This document shows, piece after piece, positions 1 to 8,862 of a stretch of 64,000 nucleotides of DNA. The position numbers were made by a program, and so were the translations under genes. The stretch is taken from assembly GCF_003386195.1 (NCBI RefSeq), contig NZ_QRDX01000003.1:1-64000 (forward strand), given 5' to 3'. This DNA is from Seonamhaeicola aphaedonensis. Its GTDB lineage: Bacteria > Bacteroidota > Bacteroidia > Flavobacteriales > Flavobacteriaceae. The notes beneath the pieces are model-generated. The model worked only from the letters and a program-made list of their open reading frames with translations. It was not told where the DNA came from and did no database searches. How positions within the stretch are numbered: the stretch's first letter is position 1; each line of letters starts with the position of its first letter.

Positions 1-158
1 CTAACTTTTGCACAGTTAGCTGCACCCGCCATAGATGGATGAATTAAATAATAATTATCCGTTAAATAATCAGTATAAATGGGTAAGCCTTCTTGTGAAA
101 TAGCAGTGTTAGTAAATAATGCTACCACTAACACTCTTATTATATTTTTTAATCTCAT
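1..158 (-). CDS. PorP/SprF family type IX secretion membrane protein, N-terminal fragment
   Basis: This is the 5' end of a minus-strand gene cut by the left window edge; 52 codons are visible from an ATG at 158 with no stop. The product starts with a signal peptide (MRLKNIIRVLVVALFTNTAI, then SQ). After it comes a stretch containing GLPIYTDYLTDNYYLIHPS and MAGAANC, which is the conserved N-terminus of PorP/SprF proteins. That family comprises outer-membrane barrels that accompany type IX secretion and gliding adhesins. Such genes often follow a large adhesin gene, but here 163 bases of non-coding DNA lie upstream, so this copy seems to start its own transcript. Family recognition is from memory of the motif; which PorP/SprF paralogue it is cannot be decided. 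Confidence 0.8.
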   Translation of the reverse strand, partial: MRLKNIIRVLVVALFTNTAISQEGLPIYTDYLTDNYYLIHPSMAGAANCAKV

Positions 159-297
159 AAACTTTATTACCAAGTAGGTTCAGTGTTATACAAACGTCTT
201 GATTATTAAAAAATTACAAAAAAAAAGGATAAAGACATACTTTACCTTATAAGTTGACACTACTTCAAATATATGCATATCTAAAGTTTTCTTTTAG

Positions 298-305
298 TAT
301 TTTTG
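298..305 (+). promoter_or_regulatory. Putative -7 box upstream of the NifU-type gene
   Basis: TATTTTTG matches the Bacteroidota -7 consensus TAnnTTTG and lies 17 bases before the ATG at 322. No convincing -33 TTTG was found at the usual distance, and the leader would be very short, so this is tentative. Confidence 0.3.
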
Positions 306-321
306 TGAAAAATTAGCTAAA

Positions 322-1224
322 ATGAATACTTTCAAGGTTTCTGTGCAAGAAACGTCAAATAACAATATTATAAAATTTGAGGTAAATCAGTTTATTACCA
401 AAAATCAAAGCTTTGAATTTAACAACATTGATGAAGCAAAACCCTCTCCATTATCTCAACAGTTGTTCTATTTACCTTTTGTGAAAAAGGTTTATATCTC
501 AGGAAATTTTATAGCCGTAGAACGCTATAACATTGTTGAGTGGGAAGACGTACAAGATGAAGTAGCCGAACAAATTGAAGCTTACTTAAACGATGGTGGA
601 ATTGTTATCAATGAAGCCGAGGCTCCTAAAAAAATACCTGTTACCGTTTACGCCGAAGCTACTCCAAATCCGTCGGTAATGAAATTTGTTGCCAATAAAA
701 AAATTGTAACCAACCTGTGTGAGTTCACGTCTATTGACGAAGCTAAACTCTCGCCTCTAGCGACAGAATTGTTTCATTTTCCGTTTGTAAAAGGTGTTTT
801 TATTGAAGAAAATTATGTTTCAATTACTAAGTATGATATTACTGAATGGCAAGATATCACCATTCAATTGAGAGAATTTATCAAACAATTTATTGAAAGC
901 GGAAAACAAGTGGTGCTTCCAGAAGCTGCTGAAAAACTTGAACAAACTACAAAACAAAAAGATTCAAATTTTGAAGCCTTAGATGATGTTTCTAAACAAA
1001 TAGTAAATATTTTGGAAGAGTATATTAAGCCAGCTGTTGCCAGTGATGGTGGGAATATTCAATTTTTATCATATGATAAAGACACTAAATATGTAAGCGT
1101 GCTACTTCAAGGTGCTTGTAGCGGATGTCCTTCATCAACATTTACCCTAAAAAATGGTATAGAAAATATACTTAAGCAAATGCTTCCAGATAAAGTGGAT
1201 GCTGTTGAAGCTATCAACGGATAA
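322..1224 (+). CDS. Nfu-type iron-sulfur cluster carrier with tandem Nfu N domains
   Basis: 300 residues. The C-terminal NifU domain (about 222-300) carries the cluster-binding motif GACSGCPSS with C266 and C269, as in Nfu proteins that hand [4Fe-4S] clusters to client enzymes in the cytoplasm. Upstream are two related Nfu N-terminal domains, residues about 8-98 and 108-197. They share the order NxxxxKF, IDEAKxSPL, FxFPFVKxVxI and an EW(E/Q)D segment, so the first looks like an internal duplication of the second. The second keeps the family signature TPNPSVMKF; the first has a diverged version (SNNNIIKF). The gene is followed by a strong hairpin and appears monocistronic. Its likely role is iron-sulfur delivery; the purpose of the duplicated domain is unknown. 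Confidence 0.9.
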   Translation: MNTFKVSVQETSNNNIIKFEVNQFITKNQSFEFNNIDEAKPSPLSQQLFYLPFVKKVYISGNFIAVERYNIVEWEDVQDEVAEQIEAYLNDGGIVINEAEAPKKIPVTVYAEATPNPSVMKFVANKKIVTNLCEFTSIDEAKLSPLATELFHFPFVKGVFIEENYVSITKYDITEWQDITIQLREFIKQFIESGKQVVLPEAAEKLEQTTKQKDSNFEALDDVSKQIVNILEEYIKPAVASDGGNIQFLSYDKDTKYVSVLLQGACSGCPSSTFTLKNGIENILKQMLPDKVDAVEAING

Positions 1225-1245
1225 TTTTAAATGTTTTTAGAATTA

Positions 1246-1278
1246 TAAAGAGGCGTTCATGAAATGAACGCCTCTTTA
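1246..1278 (+). terminator. Intrinsic terminator hairpin after the Nfu gene
   Basis: A perfect 15-bp inverted repeat (1246-1260 with 1264-1278) has a 3-base GAA loop and is followed by a T-rich stretch. The sequence is symmetric enough to work in both directions, but it best fits termination of the plus-strand nfu transcript 22 bases after its stop codon. Confidence 0.8.
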
Positions 1279-1303
1279 GTTATATCTTTATTTTTCAGGA
1301 ACT

Positions 1304-1335
1304 TTTGAACACACCACTACTTCAAATTAGTTTAT
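1304..1335 (+). promoter_or_regulatory. Putative promoter of the YyaL/DUF255 gene
   Basis: TTTG at 1304-1307 is followed after exactly 20 bases by TAGTTTAT (1328-1335), one mismatch from the first seven bases of TAnnTTTG being tolerated. The spacing suits the Bacteroidota -33/-7 pattern, and the ATG follows at 1366. Confidence 0.4.
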
Positions 1336-1365
1336 TGATAAAAAAATGGTTATAATGTAAATGAT

Positions 1366-3402
1366 ATGAAATATAAATACACTAACGACCTTATTAACGA
1401 AACAAGTCCGTATTTGCTTCAACATGCCCACAACCCTGTAGATTGGAAAACTTGGAAGAACAATGTTCTGGCAAAAGCAAAAGCAGAGAAAAAACTTATA
1501 CTTGTTAGTATAGGCTATTCTGCATGTCATTGGTGCCACGTTATGGAACATGAAAGTTTTGAAGATGATTTGGTGGCCTCTGTAATGAATAAAAACTATA
1601 TAAACATAAAGGTTGATAGAGAGGAACGACCTGATGTTGACCAAGTATACATGAATGCTGTTCAAATTATGACTGGTAGTGGCGGTTGGCCATTAAATGT
1701 AGTGGCTTTACCAGATGGAAGACCCGTTTGGGCGGGCACTTATTTTCCAAAAAATCAATGGATAAACATTCTAGAACAAATATCAAAACTTTACTTAGAA
1801 CAACCTGACAAACTTTACACCCAAGCCGATAAAGTTGAAAAGGGACTCAAGTCTATTGATGTGATTAAAACCAATACAGACCAACCAAAATTTGATATTG
1901 AATTTATAGAATCAGCCGTAAAAAAATGGTCATTTATGTTTGACCACAAGCTTGGTGGACTCAATAGAGCACCTAAATTTATGATACCCAATAACTATCA
2001 CTTTTTATTGAGATATGCTTACCAAAATAATAATCAAGAACTTTTAGATTATGTAAATCTCACTTTGACTAAAATGGCTTATGGTGGTTTATATGACCAA
2101 GTTGGAGGTGGTTTCTCTAGGTATTCTGTAGATGAAAAATGGCATGTACCTCATTTTGAAAAAATGCTCTATGATAATGCGCAATTGGTAAGTTTATATG
2201 CCGACGCTTATCTCATTGATAAAAATGAATTATACAAAAATGTTGTTGAAGAAACACTTCAATTTATAAAAAGAGAGTTAACCACTCATGAAGGGGCTTT
2301 TTATTCTGCCTTAGATGCCGACAGTTTGAATGGACTTAACGAATTAGAAGAAGGTGCTTTTTATGTTTGGAATAAAAAAGAACTCAAAACTATTTTAGAA
2401 ACTGATTTTGACTTGTTTTCTGATTATTACAATATTAATAACTATGGTTTATGGGAACATGACAACTATGTTCTTATAAGAAAAGACGATGATGTTTCCA
2501 TCGCTAAAAGACATAATATAACTAAAGAAGCTCTTAACAAAAAAGTAAAATCATGGAAAAGTAAACTGCTTAACATTAGAAATGAACGTTCAAAACCTAG
2601 ATTAGATGATAAAACTTTAGCCTCTTGGAACGGTTTGATGTTAAAAGGCTATGTTGATGCCTACCGGGTATTTCAAAATGATGAATACCTAGAAATAGCA
2701 CTAAATAACGCAAATTTTATTTCCAATAAATTAATAAGAGAAGATGGTGGTCTCAATCACACTTACAAAGAAGGATTGAGTAAAATTAATGGTTATATGG
2801 AAGATTACGCAACCATAATTGATGCCTTTACTGCGCTATATGAAAACACGCAAAACACAAAATGGCTCCATACCGCCAGAAATTTAACTAATTACACGTT
2901 TGACCATTTTTATGATGTTAATAAAGGTATGTTTTTCTTCACTTCAAATGAAGACACTGCTTTAGTTTCAAGAAGTATGGAGTATAGAGACAATGTTATT
3001 CCAGGTAGTAATTCTATAATGGCTAAAAACCTTTTCAAATTAGGACATTATTTCGATAATGATTATTACAACAAAACAGCTATGACTATGTTAAATAATA
3101 TAAAGCCCGAAATTCAGGAATATGCCTCGGGTTACTCAAACTGGTTAGATTTAATGTTGAATTATACTAATCCGTTTTACGAAATTGCTATTTTAGGTGA
3201 AGACACCAATAAAAAAATAAAGGAGCTTAATAAAACCTACATACCAAACAAACTAATTGCTGGCAGCACCAAAAAGAGCAGCATGCCTTTACTTTTAAAC
3301 AGGTATAATTCTGATAAAACATTAATTTATGTTTGTGTAAACAAAACCTGTAAACTTCCAGTTATAGAGGTTACTCAAGCCATTGGATTAATGAAAAAAT
3401 AA
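1366..3402 (+). CDS. YyaL/DUF255 thioredoxin-fold protein (SSP411-like)
   Basis: 678 residues, the usual length for this family. The N-terminus (about 1-165) is a thioredoxin-like DUF255 domain with the family signature around HNPVDW and the CxxC motif [13 protein letters not shown], followed by the [10 protein letters not shown] and GGWPLNV blocks. The remainder (about 180-678) is the alpha/alpha-barrel region resembling N-acylglucosamine epimerases, with [18 protein letters not shown] and a LASWNGLM block all visible. No signal peptide is present, so it is cytoplasmic. The biochemical role of the bacterial family is not settled, so I assign the family but no reaction. The start at ATG 1366 leaves the conserved N-terminal motif intact. 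It is separated from nfu by a terminator and from mscS by 141 bases. Confidence 0.9.
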   Translation: MKYKYTNDLINETSPYLLQHAHNPVDWKTWKNNVLAKAKAEKKLILVSIGYSACHWCHVMEHESFEDDLVASVMNKNYINIKVDREERPDVDQVYMNAVQIMTGSGGWPLNVVALPDGRPVWAGTYFPKNQWINILEQISKLYLEQPDKLYTQADKVEKGLKSIDVIKTNTDQPKFDIEFIESAVKKWSFMFDHKLGGLNRAPKFMIPNNYHFLLRYAYQNNNQELLDYVNLTLTKMAYGGLYDQVGGGFSRYSVDEKWHVPHFEKMLYDNAQLVSLYADAYLIDKNELYKNVVEETLQFIKRELTTHEGAFYSALDADSLNGLNELEEGAFYVWNKKELKTILETDFDLFSDYYNINNYGLWEHDNYVLIRKDDDVSIAKRHNITKEALNKKVKSWKSKLLNIRNERSKPRLDDKTLASWNGLMLKGYVDAYRVFQNDEYLEIALNNANFISNKLIREDGGLNHTYKEGLSKINGYMEDYATIIDAFTALYENTQNTKWLHTARNLTNYTFDHFYDVNKGMFFFTSNEDTALVSRSMEYRDNVIPGSNSIMAKNLFKLGHYFDNDYYNKTAMTMLNNIKPEIQEYASGYSNWLDLMLNYTNPFYEIAILGEDTNKKIKELNKTYIPNKLIAGSTKKSSMPLLLNRYNSDKTLIYVCVNKTCKLPVIEVTQAIGLMKK

Positions 3403-3488
3403 TATTTTTTGTGACCTTAAACGCTTTCGTGGGTCACATCAAATAGAAAATCAAATAAATATTTTACTATTTTTTAATCTTTTAAAAG

Positions 3489-3519
3489 TTGAATTAATTT
3501 AAAGTAGTTATTAATTTTA
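3489..3519 (+). promoter_or_regulatory. Putative promoter of the mscS-type gene
   Basis: TTG at 3489-3491, 20 bases, then TAATTTTA at 3512-3519 (one mismatch to TAnnTTTG). The ATG of the channel gene is 24 bases further on. The surrounding DNA is very AT-rich, so chance matches are possible. Confidence 0.35.
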
Positions 3520-3543
3520 CAATTCAAAAACATAAAACAAATT

Positions 3544-4356
3544 ATGGAAGTAAGTAAGTATCTTGAAATTGCAGAAAGTTTTATTGTAGAATACGGTATC
3601 AAAGTTGTTGGTGCTATTGCCATATGGATAATCGGTTCATGGATTATTAAAAGAGTTAATAGAGGCATTGCTAAAGTAATGACAAAACAGAATTATGACG
3701 AAAGTTTACAAAAATTCCTCCTTAATCTTATTGGCTGGGGCTTAAAAATCTTACTATTCTTAGCTATTCTTTCCCAACTTGGGGTAGAAACCACCTCGTT
3801 TGCAGCCATTTTAGCAGCTGCAGGTTTAGCAATTGGTATGGCACTTCAAGGATCTCTTGGTAATTTTGCAGGTGGTGTATTAATCATGATTTTTAAACCA
3901 ATCAAAATTGGGGATTTAGTTGAGGCTCAGGGAGAAATAGGTGTTGTTAAAGAAATTGAAATCTTCACTACAAAATTAACAGGATTGTCAAACAAAGAAA
4001 TTATTATTCCTAATGGCGCCCTTTCAAATGGAAACATTATCAATTATACTAGCGAGGGAACAAGACGTGTTGATTTAGTATTTGGCGTTAGTTATGACGC
4101 TGATATTAAACAATCTAAAGAGGTTATGATGAATGTATTAACCTCACACCCTAAAGTATTAAAAGATCCTGCACCTGCTGTTACCGTTCTAGAATTAGCA
4201 GATAGTTCTGTGAATTTTGCTGTAAGACCTTGGTGTAAAACGGAAGACTATTGGAATGTTTATTTTGATGTTACCGAGAATACCAAATTAGCGCTTGACA
4301 AAGCAGGTATTGAAATTCCATACCCTCATCAGGTTGAAATTCAGAAAAAAGGATAA
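3544..4356 (+). CDS. mscS: Small-conductance mechanosensitive channel, MscS family
   Basis: 270 residues, close to E. coli MscS in length. Three membrane segments are visible (about 15-37, 58-78, 82-112). The third is the Gly/Ala-rich pore helix (AAAGLAIGMALQGSLGNFAGG), followed by the beta domain (FKPIKIGDLVEAQGEIG, then IIIPNG and NYTSEGTRRVD) and the alpha/beta C-terminal domain. It forms a homo-heptameric inner-membrane valve that opens on hypo-osmotic shock. It sits alone between its own putative promoter and the convergent tsaB gene: its TAA (4354-4356) directly abuts the tsaB stop codon (4357-4359), leaving no intergenic base and no room for a separate terminator. Confidence 0.92.
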   Translation: MEVSKYLEIAESFIVEYGIKVVGAIAIWIIGSWIIKRVNRGIAKVMTKQNYDESLQKFLLNLIGWGLKILLFLAILSQLGVETTSFAAILAAAGLAIGMALQGSLGNFAGGVLIMIFKPIKIGDLVEAQGEIGVVKEIEIFTTKLTGLSNKEIIIPNGALSNGNIINYTSEGTRRVDLVFGVSYDADIKQSKEVMMNVLTSHPKVLKDPAPAVTVLELADSSVNFAVRPWCKTEDYWNVYFDVTENTKLALDKAGIEIPYPHQVEIQKKG

Positions 4357-5028
4357 TTAAGATTTTGGTTTTAAAGCCACAAAATCTTTTAAATAATATG
4401 GCTCAAAATAGGCGACGTCTTCGGTGTTGCCTATTTTATATTTATTGTAGGCTAAAGCGCTCATTTCATTAGCAGAGGGTAGTCTTTCTTCAATAAAAAC
4501 AGCATTATCATTTTTAATAATTTCCTTTGTTTTCATAACTCCATTCCCAATAAAGTATACTGTATTTTCTTTTAAATAGTCTTTAAATGACTCGGTTACT
4601 AATATTTCGGCTTGGGTATTTCTTATTTGATTGTGATTTGAATTGTAGACAGCCGAATACACCTCAAGCCTTCTAGCGTCTAACATAGACACTATAACTC
4701 CCTTTTTACAGTTTACTTGTTGTGCTAAAACATCCAATGTAGGAACAGAAATTAATGGTTTATCTAAGGCAAAGGCTAGCCCTTTAGCTGCAGAAACACC
4801 TATACGTAAACCTGTATAAGACCCAGGCCCCTTACTAATGGCAATAGCATCTAAGTTGTTAGCACTAACTTTAGCAGTGTTTAAAACCTCTTCTATAAAT
4901 ATATGCAACTTTTCGGCATGCGAATAGCCATTTTTATAGTCTTCCTTTAAGGCAATAGTCTTGCCGTTTTTTGAAAGTGCCACAGAGCAATTAGTTGTTG
5001 CCGTTTCTATGTTTAAAATATAAGCCAA
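4357..5028 (-). CDS. tsaB: tRNA threonylcarbamoyladenosine biosynthesis protein TsaB
   Basis: 223 residues with the ASKHA-fold N-terminus ILNIETATTNCSVAL and the conserved block ISKGPGSYTGLRIGVSAAKG (about 65-84). TsaB partners TsaD and TsaE to add the threonylcarbamoyl group to A37 of tRNAs reading ANN codons. Unlike TsaD it lacks the metal-binding HxxxH. The only start that fits the family N-terminus is TTG at 5028; the preceding codons run TAA-TCA-TTT, so no ATG is available. It is 6 bases downstream of tolC and is probably the last gene of the exporter operon, although its function is unrelated. The 3' end abuts mscS. Confidence 0.92.
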   Translation of the reverse strand: MAYILNIETATTNCSVALSKNGKTIALKEDYKNGYSHAEKLHIFIEEVLNTAKVSANNLDAIAISKGPGSYTGLRIGVSAAKGLAFALDKPLISVPTLDVLAQQVNCKKGVIVSMLDARRLEVYSAVYNSNHNQIRNTQAEILVTESFKDYLKENTVYFIGNGVMKTKEIIKNDNAVFIEERLPSANEMSALAYNKYKIGNTEDVAYFEPYYLKDFVALKPKS

Positions 5029-5034
5029 AAATGA

Positions 5035-6459
5035 TTACTGTGTTATTGGAATTCCAAAATAGAACTCTAAAATTTTTAATCTAAAAATATAGTCGTACTT
5101 GGTTCTAACTACTTCAGCCTGAGCATTTTCAAATTGAATTTTAGATTGATTAAAATCAAATGAATTCGTTACTCCAAGCACGTACCTATCATTTATATAT
5201 TTAAAAGCTTGCTCTCTAGCATTGGCTGTTTTTGTGGCCGCATCAAAGGCTTGTTTTGCATTTTTGGCATCATTATAAGCCTGATATACAGCTGCTTCTA
5301 AATCAAGATTTGCTTGCTCTAATTGAAATTTAGACCGCTCCAAATTCACTTTATTTCTTTCTACATTATTTTTTGATACAAACCCGTTAAAAATAGGCAC
5401 ATTAAGTTGCAATCCAAAATTATGACCATCGTTTCTAGCAAATTGATCAAATAATGGATCTGGACCACCTATAATAGACCTAAAATTTGGAGCTAATACG
5501 TTTTGATTAGTTCCTTCTACAGTACCAATTACAGATGTTGGATTGTTAGAGTCAAGCTCAAAACCAGAAACTTGGTCGCTATAAGATGCCCTTGTACTGT
5601 AACTGTAAAATCCCAAAAGGGTTGGTAAAAGAGCGCCTTTTGCTAACTTTACATCGTATTCTGCTAACTCTAAATTTGCTTGAGCAATTTTGATATTATT
5701 TAGTTCTTGCTTAGCACGTTCTGCTATAACTGATGGACTTTGTTCTAAAATATCCTCGGTTATTAAATCATATGAAATTATTTCAACATCAAAGTATTGA
5801 TAATCATTTAGTTGCAATAATTGGGCAAGGTTTAACTTAGATAAAAATAAATTGTTTTGTGCAGAGATAATTTGTTGCTCCTGATTGGCATCTGTTGCCT
5901 GTAATTCGAGAATATCGCCTTGAGGAATAACACCAGCATTTATAAGCTCTTGTGTTTGTTTTAAATTCTCCTTTGTCAATTGATTTTGACCATTCAATAC
6001 TTTTAGCTGTTCTCTATTAAAAAGAATCTGCAAGTAAGCATTAGCAATAGCTAAAGCTGTGTCATCTTTCATTCTATCTAATTGATATTGGCTTGCCAAA
6101 ATTGCTAAATTAGAACGGTGCAATGAATTTATGTTTCTTAAACCTCTATAAATATCTATATTGGAATTTAAACCAAAAGAGGTAAACTGAGTAGTGAGAT
6201 TTTCTAACAAACCTGTGGTTATGTTTTGGTTTAAACCAATATTCCAAGAATGGTTACCTGATGCATTCAAAGACGGTAAAAAATTACCAAAAGCATCTTT
6301 TTTATTAATCTCTGCCTGCTCAACATCTAAACCAGATTGTTGAACTGAAATATTATGCTCCATAGCATATTCTACGCACTCCTGAAGCGTCCATTTTTTT
6401 TGTTGCGAAAAACTTAAAACAGATAGTAGAAGTAAGCCAATTAAAAATACACTTTTCAT
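5035..6459 (-). CDS. tolC: TolC family outer-membrane efflux protein
   Basis: 474 residues from the ATG at 6459, which immediately precedes a signal peptide (MKSVFLIGLLLLSVLSFSQ). An upstream in-frame extension is possible but would overlap the adaptor gene and put a charged tail before the signal. The mature part begins WTLQECVEYAMEHNISVQQ, the usual TolC opening, and shows two long heptad-rich helical repeats with LDRMKDDTALAIANAYL and a matching C-terminal copy (VYQAYNDAKNAK). It is the trimeric outer-membrane tunnel for the exporter encoded upstream, starting 8 bases after the adaptor stop codon. The substrate is unknown. Confidence 0.9.
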   Translation of the reverse strand: MKSVFLIGLLLLSVLSFSQQKKWTLQECVEYAMEHNISVQQSGLDVEQAEINKKDAFGNFLPSLNASGNHSWNIGLNQNITTGLLENLTTQFTSFGLNSNIDIYRGLRNINSLHRSNLAILASQYQLDRMKDDTALAIANAYLQILFNREQLKVLNGQNQLTKENLKQTQELINAGVIPQGDILELQATDANQEQQIISAQNNLFLSKLNLAQLLQLNDYQYFDVEIISYDLITEDILEQSPSVIAERAKQELNNIKIAQANLELAEYDVKLAKGALLPTLLGFYSYSTRASYSDQVSGFELDSNNPTSVIGTVEGTNQNVLAPNFRSIIGGPDPLFDQFARNDGHNFGLQLNVPIFNGFVSKNNVERNKVNLERSKFQLEQANLDLEAAVYQAYNDAKNAKQAFDAATKTANAREQAFKYINDRYVLGVTNSFDFNQSKIQFENAQAEVVRTKYDYIFRLKILEFYFGIPITQ

Positions 6460-6466
6460 AACCTTG

Positions 6467-7597
6467 TTATTTTTCTTCCTCATCTTCGTTGTTATCTTTA
6501 TCATCTGATGCCCTATTCCATACTTTTAATTCATCCCCCTCTTTAACACCTTCTACAACCTCCACATTAATTCCATCTGATAATCCTAATTCAATATTTT
6601 GTTTTTTGAATTTACCTTCTGCCACCTTAATTTCAACGAATGGTTTTTCTGTGATTCGGTTATATTGCACAAGTGCTTCTTTAATACTTAGAACACTATC
6701 CTTGTTTTCAATATCAATTTCGGCATTGGCACTATAACCCGCTCTTATATTATTATTAGCTTCAATTTCAACATCTGCTTTAATAGTAAATTGAACTGCG
6801 CCTGCATTATCGGTTGTGCCTTTTGGTGCTACAAAAACCAATTTGGCCGGAAACCTTTTCTGGTTTAAAGCCCCAATAACAATATCAATAGCCTTCCCTT
6901 CTTCTAACAATGCCACTTCAGATTCATCAACCTGACCCTCAAAAATCATTTTATTCATATTTGCAACTGTGGCAATGGTAGTTCCTGAGTTAAAATTATT
7001 ACTTTGAATTACCTGATCACCTTCTCTTACAGGAATTTCTAAAACGGTTCCAGATATTTGCGCCACAATATTTGTATTGGCAGAAATTTGACCAGATATA
7101 GAACCTTGCTTAACAATTTGATAATCATTTTTTGCTTGTCTTAAAGCTTCTTCAGCTTGATTTAAAGATAACTCACTATTTTCAAGATCTTGTATTGAAA
7201 TGACACCCTTCTCTAAAAGAATCTTATTTCTTTTAAAAAGTGTATTAGCATTATCAAAGGATAAACGTGCTGTATTTACCCTACTATTTGCGCTTGCCAA
7301 AGATTGCTCATTAGGTACGATTCTGATTTTGGCAATTAAATCACCCTTTTGAACAAGGTCTCCTTCTTCAACAAAAATAGCATCAATAATTCCGGTGATT
7401 TGAGGTTTTAATTCTATTTCTTCCTCTGGATTAAGACTTCCTGTAGCTACTATTTTAGAGTTAATTGTAGTGAAAAAAGGCTTTTCAACATCAAAATCAT
7501 CGCGTTGGTTTGAATTGGCATCTTTAAAATATTTTAAAACAGCTACAAATGCAAGTAGCAATACAATACCTAAAATAACTTTTACTGATTTATTCAT
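6467..7597 (-). CDS. HlyD/MacA-type periplasmic adaptor of an ABC exporter
   Basis: 376 residues. A single N-terminal membrane anchor (about 5-23) is followed by a half-lipoyl barrel-sandwich (GSLNPEEEIELKPQITG, then VEEGDLVQKGDLIAKI), a coiled-coil hairpin (about 105-165) and the second half-lipoyl (VLEIPVREGDQVI). A beta-barrel follows (about 215-295, MIFEGQVDESEV). The C-terminus is acidic (SDDKDNNEDEEEK). It would bridge the inner-membrane permease and TolC. The gene sits between permease and tolC with 14- and 7-base gaps, so a single transcript is likely. It resembles MacA more than RND adaptors because of the linked MacB-like genes. Confidence 0.9.
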   Translation of the reverse strand: MNKSVKVILGIVLLLAFVAVLKYFKDANSNQRDDFDVEKPFFTTINSKIVATGSLNPEEEIELKPQITGIIDAIFVEEGDLVQKGDLIAKIRIVPNEQSLASANSRVNTARLSFDNANTLFKRNKILLEKGVISIQDLENSELSLNQAEEALRQAKNDYQIVKQGSISGQISANTNIVAQISGTVLEIPVREGDQVIQSNNFNSGTTIATVANMNKMIFEGQVDESEVALLEEGKAIDIVIGALNQKRFPAKLVFVAPKGTTDNAGAVQFTIKADVEIEANNNIRAGYSANAEIDIENKDSVLSIKEALVQYNRITEKPFVEIKVAEGKFKKQNIELGLSDGINVEVVEGVKEGDELKVWNRASDDKDNNEDEEEK

Positions 7598-7611
7598 TTT
7601 TATTTTATTTT

Positions 7612-8862
7612 TTACTCTTCTCTAAGGGCATCAATTGGCTTAACGCTAGTTGCTTTATTCGCAGGAATTAAACCTATTAAAGTACCCAGAATTACAACGA
7701 TTAATAATGATAAAAAAACCATTCCTATAGAAACCGAGGGGTTCCGCATCCAAGGTTCATTACTGTTTAACATGGCATTATTAATCAACATTAAAATAAC
7801 ACCTCCTGAAATAATCCCTATAAATCCGGCAATAATTGCCAATGTAACCGACTCTACAATTATTTGTCTCTTTATCATTATTGGGGTGGCCCCTAATGCT
7901 CTGCGGATTCCAATTTCTTTAGTACGCTCTTTAACTGTAATTAGTAAAATACTTCCTATGGCAAATACCCCAGCAATTAAAGTGGCAATACCCACAAACC
8001 ATGTTAGAAATTGCATACCTTTTAAAAAGCCTGTGAACTGACTAAACCTATCACCTAAATTAAAACCGAAAAAAGCCCTGTTATCATTAGGATTTACTTT
8101 TTTCAGATTTTTAAGTAGTAATTTTACGTCTGCTTCTACTTGATTGATATTATATTCAGGCTTACCAGTAATCATCATCCAATCAATTCTATCGCCACGA
8201 TTGTATAGTTGTTGAAATGTTGTAAATGGCATATGGACATCTAACTGAGGACCACCAAAATTGACCAACTTAAAAACTCCAATTACTTTGAAATTAGTCT
8301 TGCTAACTGAAATTAATTCACCTATAGGGTCTTCATCTTTTTCAAATAACTGTTTATAAACATCTTCAGAGATGACTACCACTTTCTTTTGTTCATCAAT
8401 ATCACTTTGATTTATAAAACGTCCTAAGGTTAAGTCTGGTTTAGCTACCTCATTTAGTATAGGGAAATCTCCAGTAGTGTTAAATGAGCCAGAAAATATT
8501 TTTCTACTTAAAACAGCATTACCCATTATTCTTGGGACTACCAATTCTATACCCTCAACATTTTCTTCAACCTTTTTTACATCATCTAACCTCAAAATAA
8601 CGGGTCTACCCTCTTCATAACCTTTAAATGGCATACTTGTTTTACCACCTCCCACAAATACACTATTAGTAGCAAAATCTTCAAAAAGCACATTAAAGTT
8701 ATTTTCAATACCTCTTGCGGAACCCAGAAGACCAATAAGTAGCAAAATACCCCACCAAACACCTACCATAGTCAAAATAGACCTAAGTGTATTTTTTTTT
8801 AGGCTTCCCTGTACTTCTTGCCAAGTATCTTTATCAAATAAAAAACCAAATATTTTAACCAT
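7612..8862 (-). CDS. MacB/FtsX-type ABC transporter permease
   Basis: 416 residues with the FtsX topology: one helix at about 26-46, a large periplasmic MacB_PCD domain (about 50-280), then three helices near 290-315, 340-365 and 380-400. The cytoplasmic coupling motif VKERTKEIGIRRALGA lies between the second and third helices, and the protein ends in KPIDALREE. It is the second of two permeases of the operon; its start codon overlaps the end of the upstream permease by 8 bases, implying translational coupling. The two permeases are paralogues and may form a heterodimer with the separate ATPase. Confidence 0.9.
   Translation of the reverse strand: MVKIFGFLFDKDTWQEVQGSLKKNTLRSILTMVGVWWGILLLIGLLGSARGIENNFNVLFEDFATNSVFVGGGKTSMPFKGYEEGRPVILRLDDVKKVEENVEGIELVVPRIMGNAVLSRKIFSGSFNTTGDFPILNEVAKPDLTLGRFINQSDIDEQKKVVVISEDVYKQLFEKDEDPIGELISVSKTNFKVIGVFKLVNFGGPQLDVHMPFTTFQQLYNRGDRIDWMMITGKPEYNINQVEADVKLLLKNLKKVNPNDNRAFFGFNLGDRFSQFTGFLKGMQFLTWFVGIATLIAGVFAIGSILLITVKERTKEIGIRRALGATPIMIKRQIIVESVTLAIIAGFIGIISGGVILMLINNAMLNSNEPWMRNPSVSIGMVFLSLLIVVILGTLIGLIPANKATSVKPIDALREE

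Noticed and set aside
1327-1665. Minus-strand open frame of about 112 codons across the start of the YyaL gene
   Set aside because: It is antisense to the conserved CxxC region of a well-supported gene and has no recognisable protein features.
3410-3438. 7-bp inverted repeat TGTGACC/GGTCACA with a 15-base loop after the YyaL gene, possible terminator or CRP-like site
   Set aside because: No T run follows on the plus strand, the loop is long, and the spacing does not fit a CRP site (TGTGA-N6-TCACA).
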